Assembly: GCA_965223105.1 (NCBI GenBank)
Contig: OZ244987.1
Coordinates: 5,642,001 to 5,706,000, forward strand
Source: JABDMH01 sp965223105
GTDB taxonomy: Bacteria > Bacteroidota > Bacteroidia > Chitinophagales > Saprospiraceae
Length of the DNA stretch: 64,000 nucleotides
Direction: 5' to 3'
Shown here: one piece after another, positions 8,715 through 18,616 of the stretch
Layout: every line of letters starts with the position of its first letter
How positions within the stretch are numbered: position 1 is the stretch's first letter
Program-made: the position numbers and the translations under genes
The notes under the pieces: model-generated
Databases searched by the model: none
What the model saw: only the letters and a program-made list of their open reading frames with translations
What the model was told of the DNA's origin: nothing

Positions 8715-10283
8715 CTACTGAGCAACCTCACGAACATTTTCAAAATCTGAGGGATTGACCCAACCGGCTCTTAAGGAATCCCCTTGCTGCCACCGGTTAT
8801 AGAAATTGGCTGTTTTGGTATCGGCATATTGATATTGGTCAAAAACATCACCATTTCCTAAAACTCGTGGATCACCCTGCTGCTCGAGTTCTCGAAGCAG
8901 TTGAGCTTTCAATTCTTCTTTCCTCTTTTGATGATCAGCGTTCATAGCAAGATTATTTATGCAGTACGGATCTTCTGATATTTGGTAAAGCTCTTCGGCT
9001 GGTCTCTTTCCAAAACTCATTTGCCAGAAGATCTCTTGATCTCTATCTCTCGGTAAGTCCAAGATCACTGTTTTGGTTGGACTTCCATCGCAGTTGAGAT
9101 AACCGGTTTCTGGATTTCCGGCTGGCCAGCGATCGGGTTTAAAATTAATGGTAAACATATAACCATCCTTAATAATACCTCGCACCGGATATCCTACATC
9201 ATTGGGTCTTCCAATATCATGACGTTCTTTCCCGACCAGGATATGATCACGGACGATGTTTTTGTTTGGTTGATTTGCAAAGAGGTCTAAGATGCTGTAG
9301 CCGGATATCTCTTGCATACCGGAAATTTGTCCATCAATACCTGCCACCTCCAGGAAGGTCGGTGCGAAGTCGGAAAAACTCACGAAATCTTCAATTGATC
9401 TGCCAGGATCTGCTATCCCTTCTGGCCACATGATCGCCAGGGGTAAGTGATTATCCCTTTCGTAGACCTGGCCTTTTACCCGGGGAAACGGCATTCCATT
9501 GTCGGCTGTGACCACGATAAGCGTTTGATCAAGTAAATCCTTTTCCCTTAGAAGATCAAGCATCTTCTGTAGGTGGCTGTCAAAATATTCGATTTCATAG
9601 GCATAATCAAGCATATCCATGCGAACGGAATCAGTATCCGGCCAATAAGGAGGCACATGGTCAATATCCTCCACTGACTTTCCTCCCAATCTCGCTCCTA
9701 CTCCATATTCATAAGCTCGGTGGGGTTCGATGGCTCCATACCAAAAAAACCAGGGCTTACCCTCAGGTACTTGATCGAGGAAGGATGCGAAATTCTTCGA
9801 ATAATCATTGCTAGATATAAATCTTGCTGGTGGCTCCAATTGATGTTCATTGAAAGCAGGGCCAATGAGATTGCGCTTTATACCATTTTTTTCAGCAATA
9901 CCGGGAGCCCATCCCTTGGCAGTATGACCAACGAAATAATCAGCTTCTGACATGGCTTCGGGAAAAGTTTTGAATTTCTCCGGAAAACGAGGCCAATGGT
10001 TGCAAGCCTCTTCGAGTTGCCAACTGTTTCTACCCGTAAGTATGGTGGCTCGTGATGGCGCACACTTGGCATTGGTAGTATACGCCCGGTTGAAGAGCAG
10101 TCCATTTTGTGCTACGTAGTCGAAGGCTGGAGTACGCACCCATTTTGTGCCGTAAGCACTCATATGTGGATAAGAAGCATCGTCAGCTATAGCGAAAAGA
10201 ATATTTGGTCTTTTTACTTCCTCAGGCTTTTGACATGCAAAAGCGAAAATTATGGCATAAATGCTAAGTCGGAACACTTTCAT
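8715..10283 (-). CDS. S1-family sulfatase, lipoprotein (heparan N-sulfatase-like)
   Basis: A 522-residue formylglycine-dependent sulfatase. The modification motif CAPSRATILTG starts at C74, which would be converted to formylglycine by a maturase. Metal ligands are seen at ADD (D34, D35) and in VVTADNGMPF, with the HTAKGW and IEPHRAYEYG histidines in the expected order. The general look (NSWQLEEACNHWP after the active site, short C-terminal subdomain) resembles N-sulfoglucosamine sulfohydrolase-like enzymes, but the substrate is uncertain. The N-terminal signal ends in the lipobox FAFAC (C17), so it is likely anchored in the periplasm or on the cell surface. It removes sulfate from a sulfated glycan, which fits a marine polysaccharide degrader. 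No sulfatase maturase gene is visible in the window. Confidence 0.9.
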   Translation of the reverse strand: MKVFRLSIYAIIFAFACQKPEEVKRPNILFAIADDASYPHMSAYGTKWVRTPAFDYVAQNGLLFNRAYTTNAKCAPSRATILTGRNSWQLEEACNHWPRFPEKFKTFPEAMSEADYFVGHTAKGWAPGIAEKNGIKRNLIGPAFNEHQLEPPARFISSNDYSKNFASFLDQVPEGKPWFFWYGAIEPHRAYEYGVGARLGGKSVEDIDHVPPYWPDTDSVRMDMLDYAYEIEYFDSHLQKMLDLLREKDLLDQTLIVVTADNGMPFPRVKGQVYERDNHLPLAIMWPEGIADPGRSIEDFVSFSDFAPTFLEVAGIDGQISGMQEISGYSILDLFANQPNKNIVRDHILVGKERHDIGRPNDVGYPVRGIIKDGYMFTINFKPDRWPAGNPETGYLNCDGSPTKTVILDLPRDRDQEIFWQMSFGKRPAEELYQISEDPYCINNLAMNADHQKRKEELKAQLLRELEQQGDPRVLGNGDVFDQYQYADTKTANFYNRWQQGDSLRAGWVNPSDFENVREVAQ

Positions 10284-10375
10284 TGCTCTTTGTAATTTTT
10301 CACTTATCGAATATTAAGACGCACTACCCAATTGGGATCATCGATTTATTCAAAATCAAGCTTAGTAACATCCCT

Positions 10376-10825
10376 CTATGTTACTATCCAGATTAATAAT
10401 TTAAACAGTAACCAGGAAAGCAACGCAAGTACCAAAATCAATAAAGCCGCTACCATAAGAATTACTGGCCAGGCACTCCCCTGATGTTCACCACCCTCAA
10501 AATGATCTTGATATAGATTTAGATTCCGTTTGTTGGCCTTAAAAAACAAGTCAAAAATATCACCAAAAAGTGGAAGAGAACCCAAAGTGGCGTCCAAAGC
10601 AATATTCAGGATCATCAGGCTTAAAGCCCTTCCACTAGCCCCATTCTTCACCATCAGCATCAGGAGTCCACCAGACAGACCCAAGCTAAAAATATCTCCT
10701 ACTCCGGGCAACAAGCCAATGATAAAATCAAGTCCAAAGGTGATGTTGGTACCTGGAAGGCGAAATTTTGTATCCAGCCAATCCGCGTATCGTTCGATTT
10801 TCTTATTTTCCTCGAGCATGGACAT
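10376..10825 (-). CDS. DUF4112 domain membrane protein
   Basis: A 149-residue protein matching DUF4112: an N-terminal amphipathic part (KIERYADWLDTKFRLPG, ~9-25), then FGLDFIIGLLPGVGDIFSLG (~31-50) and a mirrored segment LDATLGSLPLFGDIFDLFFKANKRN (~77-101, in parts). A strongly hydrophobic C-terminal helix (~119-148) anchors it. The internally repeated P-G/F-GD-IF motif is the family hallmark. No function is established. It is transcribed divergently from the operon starting at 10871, with only 45 bases between starts, so both promoters must lie within or overlap the coding starts. Confidence 0.85.
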   Translation of the reverse strand: MSMLEENKKIERYADWLDTKFRLPGTNITFGLDFIIGLLPGVGDIFSLGLSGGLLMLMVKNGASGRALSLMILNIALDATLGSLPLFGDIFDLFFKANKRNLNLYQDHFEGGEHQGSAWPVILMVAALLILVLALLSWLLFKLLIWIVT

Positions 10826-10870
10826 GGGCCCAAATATAAGATTTTGAAGGAGGTGTTATTTCTCATCGCG

Positions 10871-11944
10871 ATGCCAAGATTGCCCTTGGTACGCAAGAAT
10901 TTCCCTTGGGTGGCCAGGTTCTCTTTTTTGATCGGATTGACCATTATTTTTGGCGGTGCCTGGTATGTCCCCAAAGAGGAGACTGTTAAGATTGAAATAT
11001 GGTATGGTCATCAACAGCGATTTGGGCACTTGGGACAACCACAACGTTGGGTAAACATCCTGGGTAAAGTAAGAGGATATGAAAATGTGCTGAATTTAGT
11101 GTATCGTCTCAATCATTCTGCGGATACACCTTTGTCTATGGGAAGCGATCTACATCGCTTGGCGAAACCCGGCGACTTTAATGTGGAGTTATCCTGGGAT
11201 TCTTTACAAGTAGGAAAAAACCTTCTTACGATCACTGCCAACCATAATGGTGGCCAGGCCACTGAGGAGGTAATGCTTTGGGTTGAAAAGGGCAATCGAT
11301 GGCCAATTCCTTACAATGTTCAATTTGATACGGTCACGAATCTTCAAAATGTAGTGCAGATCGTAGATGGACTTTGGGCGCTGGAAAGCGATGGAGTGCG
11401 GACCAGTGAGCCATACTACGACCGCGTACTTACTATGGGTGACACCAGCTGGAAAGATTTTGAGGCTTTGGTTTCATTGACCGTTCATGGTTGGACCCCC
11501 TCTCAGCCAGGTCCTCCCACCTACAATGTCAGCCACTTTGGAGTTGCCTTGCGCTGGAGGGGGCACCATGCAGATGGTAAACAACCCAGCAGAAAATGGT
11601 TTCCACTGGGTGCTCAGGGAGAGTTCTTATTGAAAACCAATTATGACAGCTGCCATTGGAGAATTCTGCATGATGGCGGAGGAAAGAAAAATCAGACTTA
11701 CACTACTCAAAGGAATGGCTTGGATATCAATACCAAGATGTTTGTCCTGGCTCAAGTCAATTCGTTGTCTGATGGACGAACTAGGTACCGATTTAAACAA
11801 TGGAAGGCTGGGAAGAATGAACCCAAATCTTGGGATATTGAGGGCATTGAAGAAGATGATTATCCTTCTGGTGCTCTGTGCTTAGTACCCCATAATTCGG
11901 ACGTAACGCTTCACTGGGTGAAAGCCCTGGAAATTAAAAATTAA
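10871..11944 (+). CDS. Membrane-anchored concanavalin-like (LamG-type) protein, function unknown
   Basis: A 357-residue protein starting at ATG 10871; the frame is open from a TTG at 10844, but the ATG gives a compact N-terminus with basic residues followed by one hydrophobic helix (FSFLIGLTIIFGGAWYV). The rest is beta-rich: an N-terminal ~110-residue part (KIEIWYGHQQRFG...) and a C-terminal ~190-residue part that looks like a laminin-G/DUF1080-type jelly roll (WKDFEALVSLTVHGW, HFGVALRWRGHH, YRFKQWKAGKNEP). Such domains bind glycans. It is the first gene of a likely operon with the split transketolase 11 bases downstream. I do not recognise a specific family, and no catalytic residues could be assigned. 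Confidence 0.65.
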   Translation: MPRLPLVRKNFPWVARFSFLIGLTIIFGGAWYVPKEETVKIEIWYGHQQRFGHLGQPQRWVNILGKVRGYENVLNLVYRLNHSADTPLSMGSDLHRLAKPGDFNVELSWDSLQVGKNLLTITANHNGGQATEEVMLWVEKGNRWPIPYNVQFDTVTNLQNVVQIVDGLWALESDGVRTSEPYYDRVLTMGDTSWKDFEALVSLTVHGWTPSQPGPPTYNVSHFGVALRWRGHHADGKQPSRKWFPLGAQGEFLLKTNYDSCHWRILHDGGGKKNQTYTTQRNGLDINTKMFVLAQVNSLSDGRTRYRFKQWKAGKNEPKSWDIEGIEEDDYPSGALCLVPHNSDVTLHWVKALEIKN

Positions 11945-11955
11945 CCAGACTTGAA

Positions 11956-12816
11956 ATGCAGGAAAAACAAGTCGAAATAGAATTTCTCGAGGAGAAAGCA
12001 AGAGCAATTCGATGCGAAATTATCCGGATGGTCTATCGAGCACAGTCCGGACATGTGGGTGGAAGCCTGGGAGCAACAGATTTGGTAGTGGCACTCTACT
12101 ATCACTTGATGCAGCATGATCCGAAAAACCCAAATTGGGAAAATCGCGATAGATTTATCTTGTCAAAGGGCCATTGCACACCGGTAATTTATGCTGTCCT
12201 GGCCGATTGTGGCTATTTTCCGAGATCCGATCTCGAGACCTTCAGGAGACCTGGTTCTCATCTCCAAGGGCATCCCTACCAACCTAAAACCCCCGGAATT
12301 GAAGCCTCCACCGGTACACTCGGTCTCGGCATCTCAACCGGTGTTGGAATGGCACTCGGTGCCAAGCTCAAGAACCAAAACCAGTACTACTATATTTTGT
12401 GCGGAGATGGTGAAATCCAAGAGGGACAGGTGTGGGAAGCGGCTATGTTTGCTCATAAATATCAATTGGATCACGTGATTGGATTTGTAGACCGTAATTA
12501 TCTGCAGACTGATGGATACTCCGAAGATATTATGCCCTTGGACCCATTAGCTGACAAATGGGAAAGCTTTGGTTGGAAAGTATTTTCCATCGATGGTCAC
12601 AATTTTCAAGAGATCATCTGCACCGTAGAAGAAGCTAAAGCCATTAAAAAACCAGTGATGATTATCGCCAACACCATCAAAGGAAAAGGAGTATCATTTA
12701 TGGAGAACAAAGTAGAATGGCACGGTATGCCACCGGATGAACCATCCTATGAGCGTGCCCTGAGAGAATTAAATGGGCTCTCAGCATCTCAACCAAAAAT
12801 CAAGACAGGTCCATGA
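11956..12816 (+). CDS. Transketolase, N-terminal (TPP-binding) subunit
   Basis: A 286-residue protein equal to the N-terminal third of transketolase. The thiamine diphosphate region is clear: SGHVGGSLGATDLVVALY (~31-48), RDRFILSKGH (~65-74), and the GDGEIQEGQVWEA box (~150-162) that binds the diphosphate through Mg2+. The following subunit supplies the remaining domains; the two genes overlap by ATGA (12813-12816). Split transketolases are common in carbohydrate operons and may act on a special ketose/aldose pair instead of the pentose phosphate pathway. The genes around it (a glycan-binding-like protein and a zinc dehydrogenase) suggest a dedicated sugar or polyol route. Confidence 0.9.
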   Translation: MQEKQVEIEFLEEKARAIRCEIIRMVYRAQSGHVGGSLGATDLVVALYYHLMQHDPKNPNWENRDRFILSKGHCTPVIYAVLADCGYFPRSDLETFRRPGSHLQGHPYQPKTPGIEASTGTLGLGISTGVGMALGAKLKNQNQYYYILCGDGEIQEGQVWEAAMFAHKYQLDHVIGFVDRNYLQTDGYSEDIMPLDPLADKWESFGWKVFSIDGHNFQEIICTVEEAKAIKKPVMIIANTIKGKGVSFMENKVEWHGMPPDEPSYERALRELNGLSASQPKIKTGP

Positions 12817-13745
12817 CGTTCAAAAAAACCAGGGAAGGATATGTGGCTGGTCTTATTGCCTTGGCTCAAGAGATACCAGAATTGGTAGTTTTGGATGCAG
12901 ATGTAGCTAAAGCAACACAGACCTATGAGTTTGCAGATTTATATCCAGATCGATTTTTCAATTGCGGCGTTCAAGAACAAAATATGCTCTCTGTGGCGGC
13001 AGGTCTCTGTCTGGAGGGATTTGTTCCTTTCGCTTCCACTTTTGGTGTTTTTGCCACCTGTCGCGCTGGTGATCAGTTGAGAAACTCCATTGCATATCCT
13101 AAACTCAATGTCAAGATCGGCGCAACACATTGTGGCATTACAACAGGAGGAGATGGAGCTTCACATCAAGCCAATGAAGATATTGCCATCGTCCGATCGA
13201 TACCCAATATGACGATCTTGGTTCCGGGAGACTACGAAGAGGCTAAAGCGGCTACAATGGCTGCAGCCCATTTTGAAGGACCTGTATACCTTAGATTTGG
13301 TCGCGATGCCTATCCTCAAGTTCCAGAGATTCATGACGGTTTGGTAATTGGCAAGGCAAAGATACTGCGGGAAGGAGGTGATATTACCCTGATGTCAACC
13401 GGAATCATGGTCAGTGAAGTACTGGAAGCTGCCGATCTGCTGAATCAGGAGCAAGTGTCGGTACGAGTCATTCATCATCCTACAGTAAAGCCGTTAGATC
13501 AAGATGTGATCATCAATGCTGCTCGAGAAACGCAGGGTATTGTCACTGCTGAAGAGCATTCGATTATTGGCGGTTTAGGGGAAGCCGTGGCGGGAATAGT
13601 AAGCCAGCATGCTCCATGCCCGGTCCTAAGAATCGGTCTCTTAGACTGCTTTGGAGAATCAGGGCAAGCTCAGGAATTACTTGATAAATATGGACTGCGA
13701 GCTCAAAATATTTTCATGGCAGCCAAACAAATTCTAAGAAATTAA
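12813..13745 (+). CDS. Transketolase, C-terminal (pyrimidine-binding) subunit
   Basis: A 310-residue protein with the pyrimidine-binding and C-terminal transketolase domains. FFNCGVQEQNMLSVAAGL (~48-65) contains the catalytic Glu that activates the thiamine ring, FASTFGVFATCRAGDQ (~73-88) and THCGITTGGDGASHQANED (~107-125) are family hallmarks, and the C-terminal domain has AEEHSIIGGLGEAVA (~247-261). It must pair with the N-terminal subunit encoded just before. There is no signal peptide, so it acts in the cytosol. The dehydrogenase gene starts six bases after its stop, indicating a common transcript. Confidence 0.9.
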   Translation: MTFKKTREGYVAGLIALAQEIPELVVLDADVAKATQTYEFADLYPDRFFNCGVQEQNMLSVAAGLCLEGFVPFASTFGVFATCRAGDQLRNSIAYPKLNVKIGATHCGITTGGDGASHQANEDIAIVRSIPNMTILVPGDYEEAKAATMAAAHFEGPVYLRFGRDAYPQVPEIHDGLVIGKAKILREGGDITLMSTGIMVSEVLEAADLLNQEQVSVRVIHHPTVKPLDQDVIINAARETQGIVTAEEHSIIGGLGEAVAGIVSQHAPCPVLRIGLLDCFGESGQAQELLDKYGLRAQNIFMAAKQILRN

Positions 13746-13751
13746 GTGCCC

Positions 13752-14780
13752 ATGAAAGCTGTGGTAAAATATAAAAAAGGTGAAGGAAATGTAGCACTTC
13801 AATCCATGCCCGATCCAATCTGCCAGCCCGAGCAAGTGATCCTTAAAGTGAATTGCTGTGGCATTTGCGGCACGGATATCCATGTGTATCATGATAGTTT
13901 TAAGAATTATCCACCCGTAATTATGGGTCATGAATTTTCCGGTGAGGTCATTGAAACCGGTTCCCGGGTAGAAGGTGTTTCAAAAGGAGATCGTTTCTCC
14001 GTCCTGGGTGCTACAGCGGTCACCTGTGGGCAATGCCGATACTGTAGGCAAGGAGAATTTATGTTTTGCCAGGTACGCCGAGGAATGGGACATGGAGTAC
14101 ATGGTGCCTTTGCCCCCTTTGCAGTGGCCAGACCGGACCAGTTGTATAAGCTTCCACCAGGGGTGAGTATGAGAGAAGCTGCCCTAGTCGAGCCCTTGGC
14201 TGCAGCTGTTCATGCGGTATGTGATGTGGCTGACTTCAAACTGGGAGATACCGTATTAGTATCAGGTCCCGGACCCATAGGTTTATTGTGCATCAAACTG
14301 TTGTTGGATCAATCCATCAAGGTGATTGTACTGGGAACAAGCCAAGATCAAGACCGGCTACAATTGGCCAGGAAATGGGGCGTTGCCGCAACGATAATGG
14401 TTGATAGGCAGCCTTATCTTGAAAAAATTAACGAACTCACATCCGGGCAGGGAGTTGATCTGGCCTTTGAATGTGCTGGAGCTGAAGCCTCTGTTGCCCA
14501 GTGTCTGCAAGCTGTCCGCCCCTTAGCACAGTTCGTACAGGTAGGACACTTCGGCCACACGTTAAAAGTGCCCTGGGACCACATAGCATTTAAGCAACTA
14601 CGGATCCATGGATCCGTAGGCTACAATCACCAGACCTGGGACCAAACCATGAAGATATTGGCTCAGGGTTTAAAAATTGACGATTTGATAACCCATGAAT
14701 TATCACTTGCAGATTGGAAAAGAGGTTTTGAATTAAGCGAAAAAAAGAAGGGAATTAAAGTACTGCTTAAGCCAGATTAA
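13752..14780 (+). CDS. Zinc-dependent medium-chain alcohol/polyol dehydrogenase
   Basis: A 342-residue medium-chain dehydrogenase of the threonine/sorbitol dehydrogenase type. Catalytic zinc ligands: C39 in CCGICGTDIH and H60-E61 in MGHEFSGEV. Structural zinc cysteines: C92, C95, C98, C106. The Rossmann NAD(P)-binding glycine motif is SGPGPIGLLCIKLL (~172-185). A GTG six bases upstream is also in frame; ATG at 13752 was chosen because it starts the conserved MKAVV. It oxidises a sugar alcohol, threonine-like alcohol or keto-sugar; the substrate is not readable. Together with the split transketolase it suggests conversion of a polyol to a ketose followed by carbon shuffling. Confidence 0.85.
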   Translation: MKAVVKYKKGEGNVALQSMPDPICQPEQVILKVNCCGICGTDIHVYHDSFKNYPPVIMGHEFSGEVIETGSRVEGVSKGDRFSVLGATAVTCGQCRYCRQGEFMFCQVRRGMGHGVHGAFAPFAVARPDQLYKLPPGVSMREAALVEPLAAAVHAVCDVADFKLGDTVLVSGPGPIGLLCIKLLLDQSIKVIVLGTSQDQDRLQLARKWGVAATIMVDRQPYLEKINELTSGQGVDLAFECAGAEASVAQCLQAVRPLAQFVQVGHFGHTLKVPWDHIAFKQLRIHGSVGYNHQTWDQTMKILAQGLKIDDLITHELSLADWKRGFELSEKKKGIKVLLKPD

Positions 14781-14894
14781 GTACTGCAAACTCCGGGTTG
14801 CTGATCACACATTTTATTCCCTAAGGTTTGATTCCTCCTAAGAAAAAGATTTGGACTGTTCTTACTTTAGATTCCTGTTCCCCCCAGCGCATCA

Positions 14895-17288
14895 CTACAG
14901 CTTAGTCAAGAGCTTATTGAAAGTGAATTTATTAGTGTGAATGTGAAGAATATAGGTACCAGGTGAAAGTATGTTTGTAGATAATATGTTTTGTTGATCG
15001 CTGAATATTAGGCCCTCTTTGACTTTGCTACCATCGATACTGAATAATTCAAAGGAATAGAAGGCCTGTGCCCAATTGCCCTCAAACTCAATCCAAATGT
15101 GATCCATCGCAGGATTGGGATATACACTTACCTCGAGAAAATCGTTTGCGTTGCTCATCCATACCAAAACTGATGTATCTGGCACCAAAATATCCTCAGG
15201 ATAGGAATGAAACAAGTGGCTTATACCCGGAACTGAAGCTGGTAATCCCCCAAACGTTCGGTCAGAATATGACCAGCTCATGGCTCCCGCATACCCTAAA
15301 TGGTAAGCAAAATCATAACATTCTTTTACTGTAAAACCCTCAATACCGTTGGCGGGAAATTCACCGATGATGATTGGCTTCCCAATGCCCCATTTAGAGG
15401 TTGGGTAATGAAATGGAGATGCATCTGGTCGGACCGGATCATAGTAATGAATTTGCACCAGATCAAGGGTTCCATCGGGATCTCCTCCGGCTGATATCAG
15501 CCTGTCGTCGCGATAATAGTTGAAAAAGCTACAGCTGTCTGACGCCTGGCGCAAGGTCCAGATCCCTGTAGAAACGGGGACATGTGTTCCAGTACGGTGA
15601 ATGGCTCCCGCACATCGATTGACAAAACGCTGCACAGCCAACATCGATGTCCGTTCGTCAGACCAGCCAAATTCCCAAGTCATACCTTCCGCTTCATTAA
15701 AGATCTCCCAAGTCATGATGGCAGGATGATCAATAAGGCTTTCCACCATTGGAATCAAGGCATTCTCCAGGTATGCCGCTGTTGACAAGCTATCTTCAAG
15801 AACTGCTCTAGTGACTGCCAGATCTTGACCCTGTTCCTGAAGCATGTCAAAAGACCAGAGGCACAAACTGACCATAATGCCCCTTGCCAGGGCAAGATCG
15901 AGGACACTATGCATGATTGGGATAGTTTCTGGAGCCAAACCCGAAACTCTTCCGTCGCTGCCAAATTCAGGACTTTGGATGCCATTGGTGTGCAACCACC
16001 ACCTGACAGCATTGCCACCTGATGCCTGGATATCGTCAAAGATCTTAATCCATCTGGACTGTTGGTAATTGTTTAGGTCACCGGCATAATTACTACTGGC
16101 TGACCAAGCCACGTTAATTCCGCTCATAAAAAGATCCGCTTGTCCATTTCGAATACTAATCCGGTCATGATCAATATTCCCCTGTTCAGTAATAATGACC
16201 ACCACTTCAGATCGATCGTGATTGCCGTCATCATCGGTAACTCTCAAGTCAATAAAATGTGTTCCCACTGCCAATTCAATCTCCGATTTTGCTCCGGTAG
16301 TCAATAGTGTATCTGAGGCATACCAAGCGGTCTCTACGATGTCTCCATCGGGGTCAAAACTCAGGCTACCGTCAAGGGCTACAAGCTCTCGTCCATCTCC
16401 ATTGAGATCGTGCATTAAGATATTTCCGGAGCTGACTGATTGAGGTGGTTGGCCTACAATTCTTTTAAACTGGATATAGTCAAGATCAAAATAACCCCAA
16501 AAATGTATGATCTCAATAGTGCTCTGGCCCGCCGGGAGCGCAATCTGACCGACATCGACTTCGACAAACTGGATGTTTTCCTCAAAGGCGATGGCTCGAA
16601 GATCACCACCATTAATTCGCAAGTAATTTTCTTTGTAGCCAAAAGGTGAAGAGAAGCCGATGACCATATTATATGGTGCTGATTCTTCGGTAATAACCCG
16701 GATCTCTATCCTATCGTCTTCGGGCAAATCAAAATTAGTGACATAGCCATTACCTGAAAAGCCCGTTCTGGCAAACTCCACCCGGGTTCCAAACAATATT
16801 CCATCTTCAGCTTCAATTCTCTGGATTGTCTGACCAAGTACAACTGGCAATAAGTCATCGATCGGAATCAACCTGACAAAATCTGGCTCTAACTGAGCAT
16901 CACGAAACAAAAGTCTAAGCGTATGATTTCCTTCGCCTAATTCCAAAGTGCCAATATTTACCGATTGAAAAACCGCGGTCTGAGCACTATAAACCATACT
17001 TAGGAACTGTCCATCAATATATAGATCGGTTACGCTATTGGGTCGGGAGGTACACCGGTAATTTAGCTCCGCTTTAAATATTCCGGAAGAAGTCAAGGAA
17101 AAATCTAGTTCCAGATAATCTCCCACCGAATCCAGGCCTGCGACGTAGCCATCACCTGAAAAACCCGGAACTGCTGAAGAAGTATCCACACCCACTAAAC
17201 GACCATTCTCAGCCTCGATCCAAATACCTTCTTGAGCATCCATCACTGTGTGGAATAGAATCAATAGCAGTGAGAAAAATCTGATCAT
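14895..17288 (-). CDS. Secreted multidomain GH5-like glycoside hydrolase with two CBM35-like domains and T9SS signal
   Basis: A 797-residue secreted enzyme. Domain order: signal peptide (1-~18); CBM35/CBM6-like carbohydrate-binding domain (~22-143, opening with IEAENG); a second one (~156-277, opening RIEAEDG); a PKD-like module (~288-367, DGSLSFDPDGDIVE); a (beta/alpha)8 hydrolase domain (~372-680) resembling GH5 mannanase/glucanase enzymes; and a type IX sorting domain (~715-797, VYPNPAMDHIWIEF). The predicted acid/base is E532 in WEIFNEAEG and the nucleophile E643 in IIIGEFPANG. It would be exported through the outer membrane by T9SS and attached or released. The substrate is perhaps a beta-mannan or similar glycan, inferred only from the catalytic fold. 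Confidence 0.85.
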   Translation of the reverse strand: MIRFFSLLLILFHTVMDAQEGIWIEAENGRLVGVDTSSAVPGFSGDGYVAGLDSVGDYLELDFSLTSSGIFKAELNYRCTSRPNSVTDLYIDGQFLSMVYSAQTAVFQSVNIGTLELGEGNHTLRLLFRDAQLEPDFVRLIPIDDLLPVVLGQTIQRIEAEDGILFGTRVEFARTGFSGNGYVTNFDLPEDDRIEIRVITEESAPYNMVIGFSSPFGYKENYLRINGGDLRAIAFEENIQFVEVDVGQIALPAGQSTIEIIHFWGYFDLDYIQFKRIVGQPPQSVSSGNILMHDLNGDGRELVALDGSLSFDPDGDIVETAWYASDTLLTTGAKSEIELAVGTHFIDLRVTDDDGNHDRSEVVVIITEQGNIDHDRISIRNGQADLFMSGINVAWSASSNYAGDLNNYQQSRWIKIFDDIQASGGNAVRWWLHTNGIQSPEFGSDGRVSGLAPETIPIMHSVLDLALARGIMVSLCLWSFDMLQEQGQDLAVTRAVLEDSLSTAAYLENALIPMVESLIDHPAIMTWEIFNEAEGMTWEFGWSDERTSMLAVQRFVNRCAGAIHRTGTHVPVSTGIWTLRQASDSCSFFNYYRDDRLISAGGDPDGTLDLVQIHYYDPVRPDASPFHYPTSKWGIGKPIIIGEFPANGIEGFTVKECYDFAYHLGYAGAMSWSYSDRTFGGLPASVPGISHLFHSYPEDILVPDTSVLVWMSNANDFLEVSVYPNPAMDHIWIEFEGNWAQAFYSFELFSIDGSKVKEGLIFSDQQNILSTNILSPGTYILHIHTNKFTFNKLLTKL

Positions 17289-17436
17289 TGAATACGAGAG
17301 ATATTAACCTGTAATTTCTATATATCTGTCTCCGTGGGGACGATCAAGTGTGGCAAGAAAATAAGGGTGTGTCCAATACCTTTATCGATAGACCATCCAT
17401 TGTTAATTGTTGCCGTGCTGCCGGATTTTTAGCGGA

Positions 17437-18348
17437 CTATGCAAAAACCAGCTTACTGAGATATTCGGCCCCTCGTTTGGCACTTTGTAAAGGTGTAGAA
17501 TGATCATACCGTTCTTGCTCGAGGATATAATATTTCATTCCCAGCTTATCAGCTTGCCCCAGAATTCTGGGAAAATCAATAGATCCCGTACCCAGGTCAC
17601 AAGATGCACTCCTTTCATCCAATGGTACACCTTTCATCCGATCCTTTACATGGCATAATCTAAATCGATTGGGATATTTTTTTAGGTAATGAATTGGATC
17701 GGCTCCACCTGTGACCACCCAATAGATATCCATTTGATGATCCACCAATTCAGGATCGGTGTTCTCCATGAGAAAATCCTGCGGGATCATTCCGGAAAAT
17801 GCCTTAAAGGTATACTCGTGGTTGTGATAAGCGAAGCGAATTCCATTTTCCTTACAGATACGACCACAATCATTAAATTGCTCGGTAACTTTTTTCCAAT
17901 CTTCAACACTTTTCTGTGGACCAATATAGGGGCAGATCAAATATGCCATTCCCACTTCAGCTGCTTGGCCCGCTTTTTCCTCAAAATTCTCGAAAATATT
18001 ACAGTGACTGGATATCATCTGCATACCCAGATCATTAATATATTTCTTAAAGTCCATGTGAGGCATATTCCAGAACATGCCTTGATCTCCCTCAAAACCT
18101 TCAATCTGTGTAAACCCAAATGTAGACAACTGTCTGAGGATTCCCTTCGGATCATCAGGCATCTGATCTCTCAGCGTGTATAGTTGAATTCCGAATTCAT
18201 CAAGGCTAGGTTTAGCTCCAATGTTTGCCTCAATGGCAGCTGAAGCACTTTCCGACCGCGCTTGCTTATAGGCCCATTCTGGTAAAAATACGGATCCGGC
18301 AAGGAGAGCTCCCACCTGTTTAAATGTTCTTCTTCGCGAATGACTCAT
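17437..18348 (-). CDS. Exported sugar phosphate isomerase/epimerase-like TIM-barrel protein
   Basis: A ~303-residue AP-endonuclease-2/xylose-isomerase-like TIM barrel. The ATG at 18348 (MSHSRRRTFKQ) was chosen over the one at 18363 because it places the twin-arginine-like SRRRTFK motif in a normal Tat signal, with a hydrophobic stretch after it (VGALLAGSVFLPEW). Metal-ligand words are visible: SSHCNIF, FAYHNHEYTF (~167-176), DHQMDIYWV and CHVKDRM (~232-238), ending in YYILEQERYD. Such secreted members are frequent in Bacteroidota and planctomycetes polysaccharide loci, where they act on keto-sugars or glycosides; the reaction is unassigned. It sits between a secreted GH5-like enzyme and an AGE-type epimerase on the same strand. 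Confidence 0.8.
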   Translation of the reverse strand: MSHSRRRTFKQVGALLAGSVFLPEWAYKQARSESASAAIEANIGAKPSLDEFGIQLYTLRDQMPDDPKGILRQLSTFGFTQIEGFEGDQGMFWNMPHMDFKKYINDLGMQMISSHCNIFENFEEKAGQAAEVGMAYLICPYIGPQKSVEDWKKVTEQFNDCGRICKENGIRFAYHNHEYTFKAFSGMIPQDFLMENTDPELVDHQMDIYWVVTGGADPIHYLKKYPNRFRLCHVKDRMKGVPLDERSASCDLGTGSIDFPRILGQADKLGMKYYILEQERYDHSTPLQSAKRGAEYLSKLVFA

Positions 18349-18616
18349 TTTAACTTCTAGCATAAACTATAAATTCAATATTGAATCTGAAAGGTAATCA
18401 AAACCAAAGAGTTCTGTTGGCATGGAATCTTCAGATACTCGTGGGCTTGCGGGAGATCAAAATCTATGTCGAATCCTCGGCACTAGGCCTATTACAGCAG
18501 ATGCAGCGGCAACTGACTTCTGACTATTCTCAATTGATGGGAACTGGTCTTGCAGTGATACACCATCAACAAGGTTCAGTTTAATGAATGCAGAGACTGA
18601 AGCAACACTGCATGCA

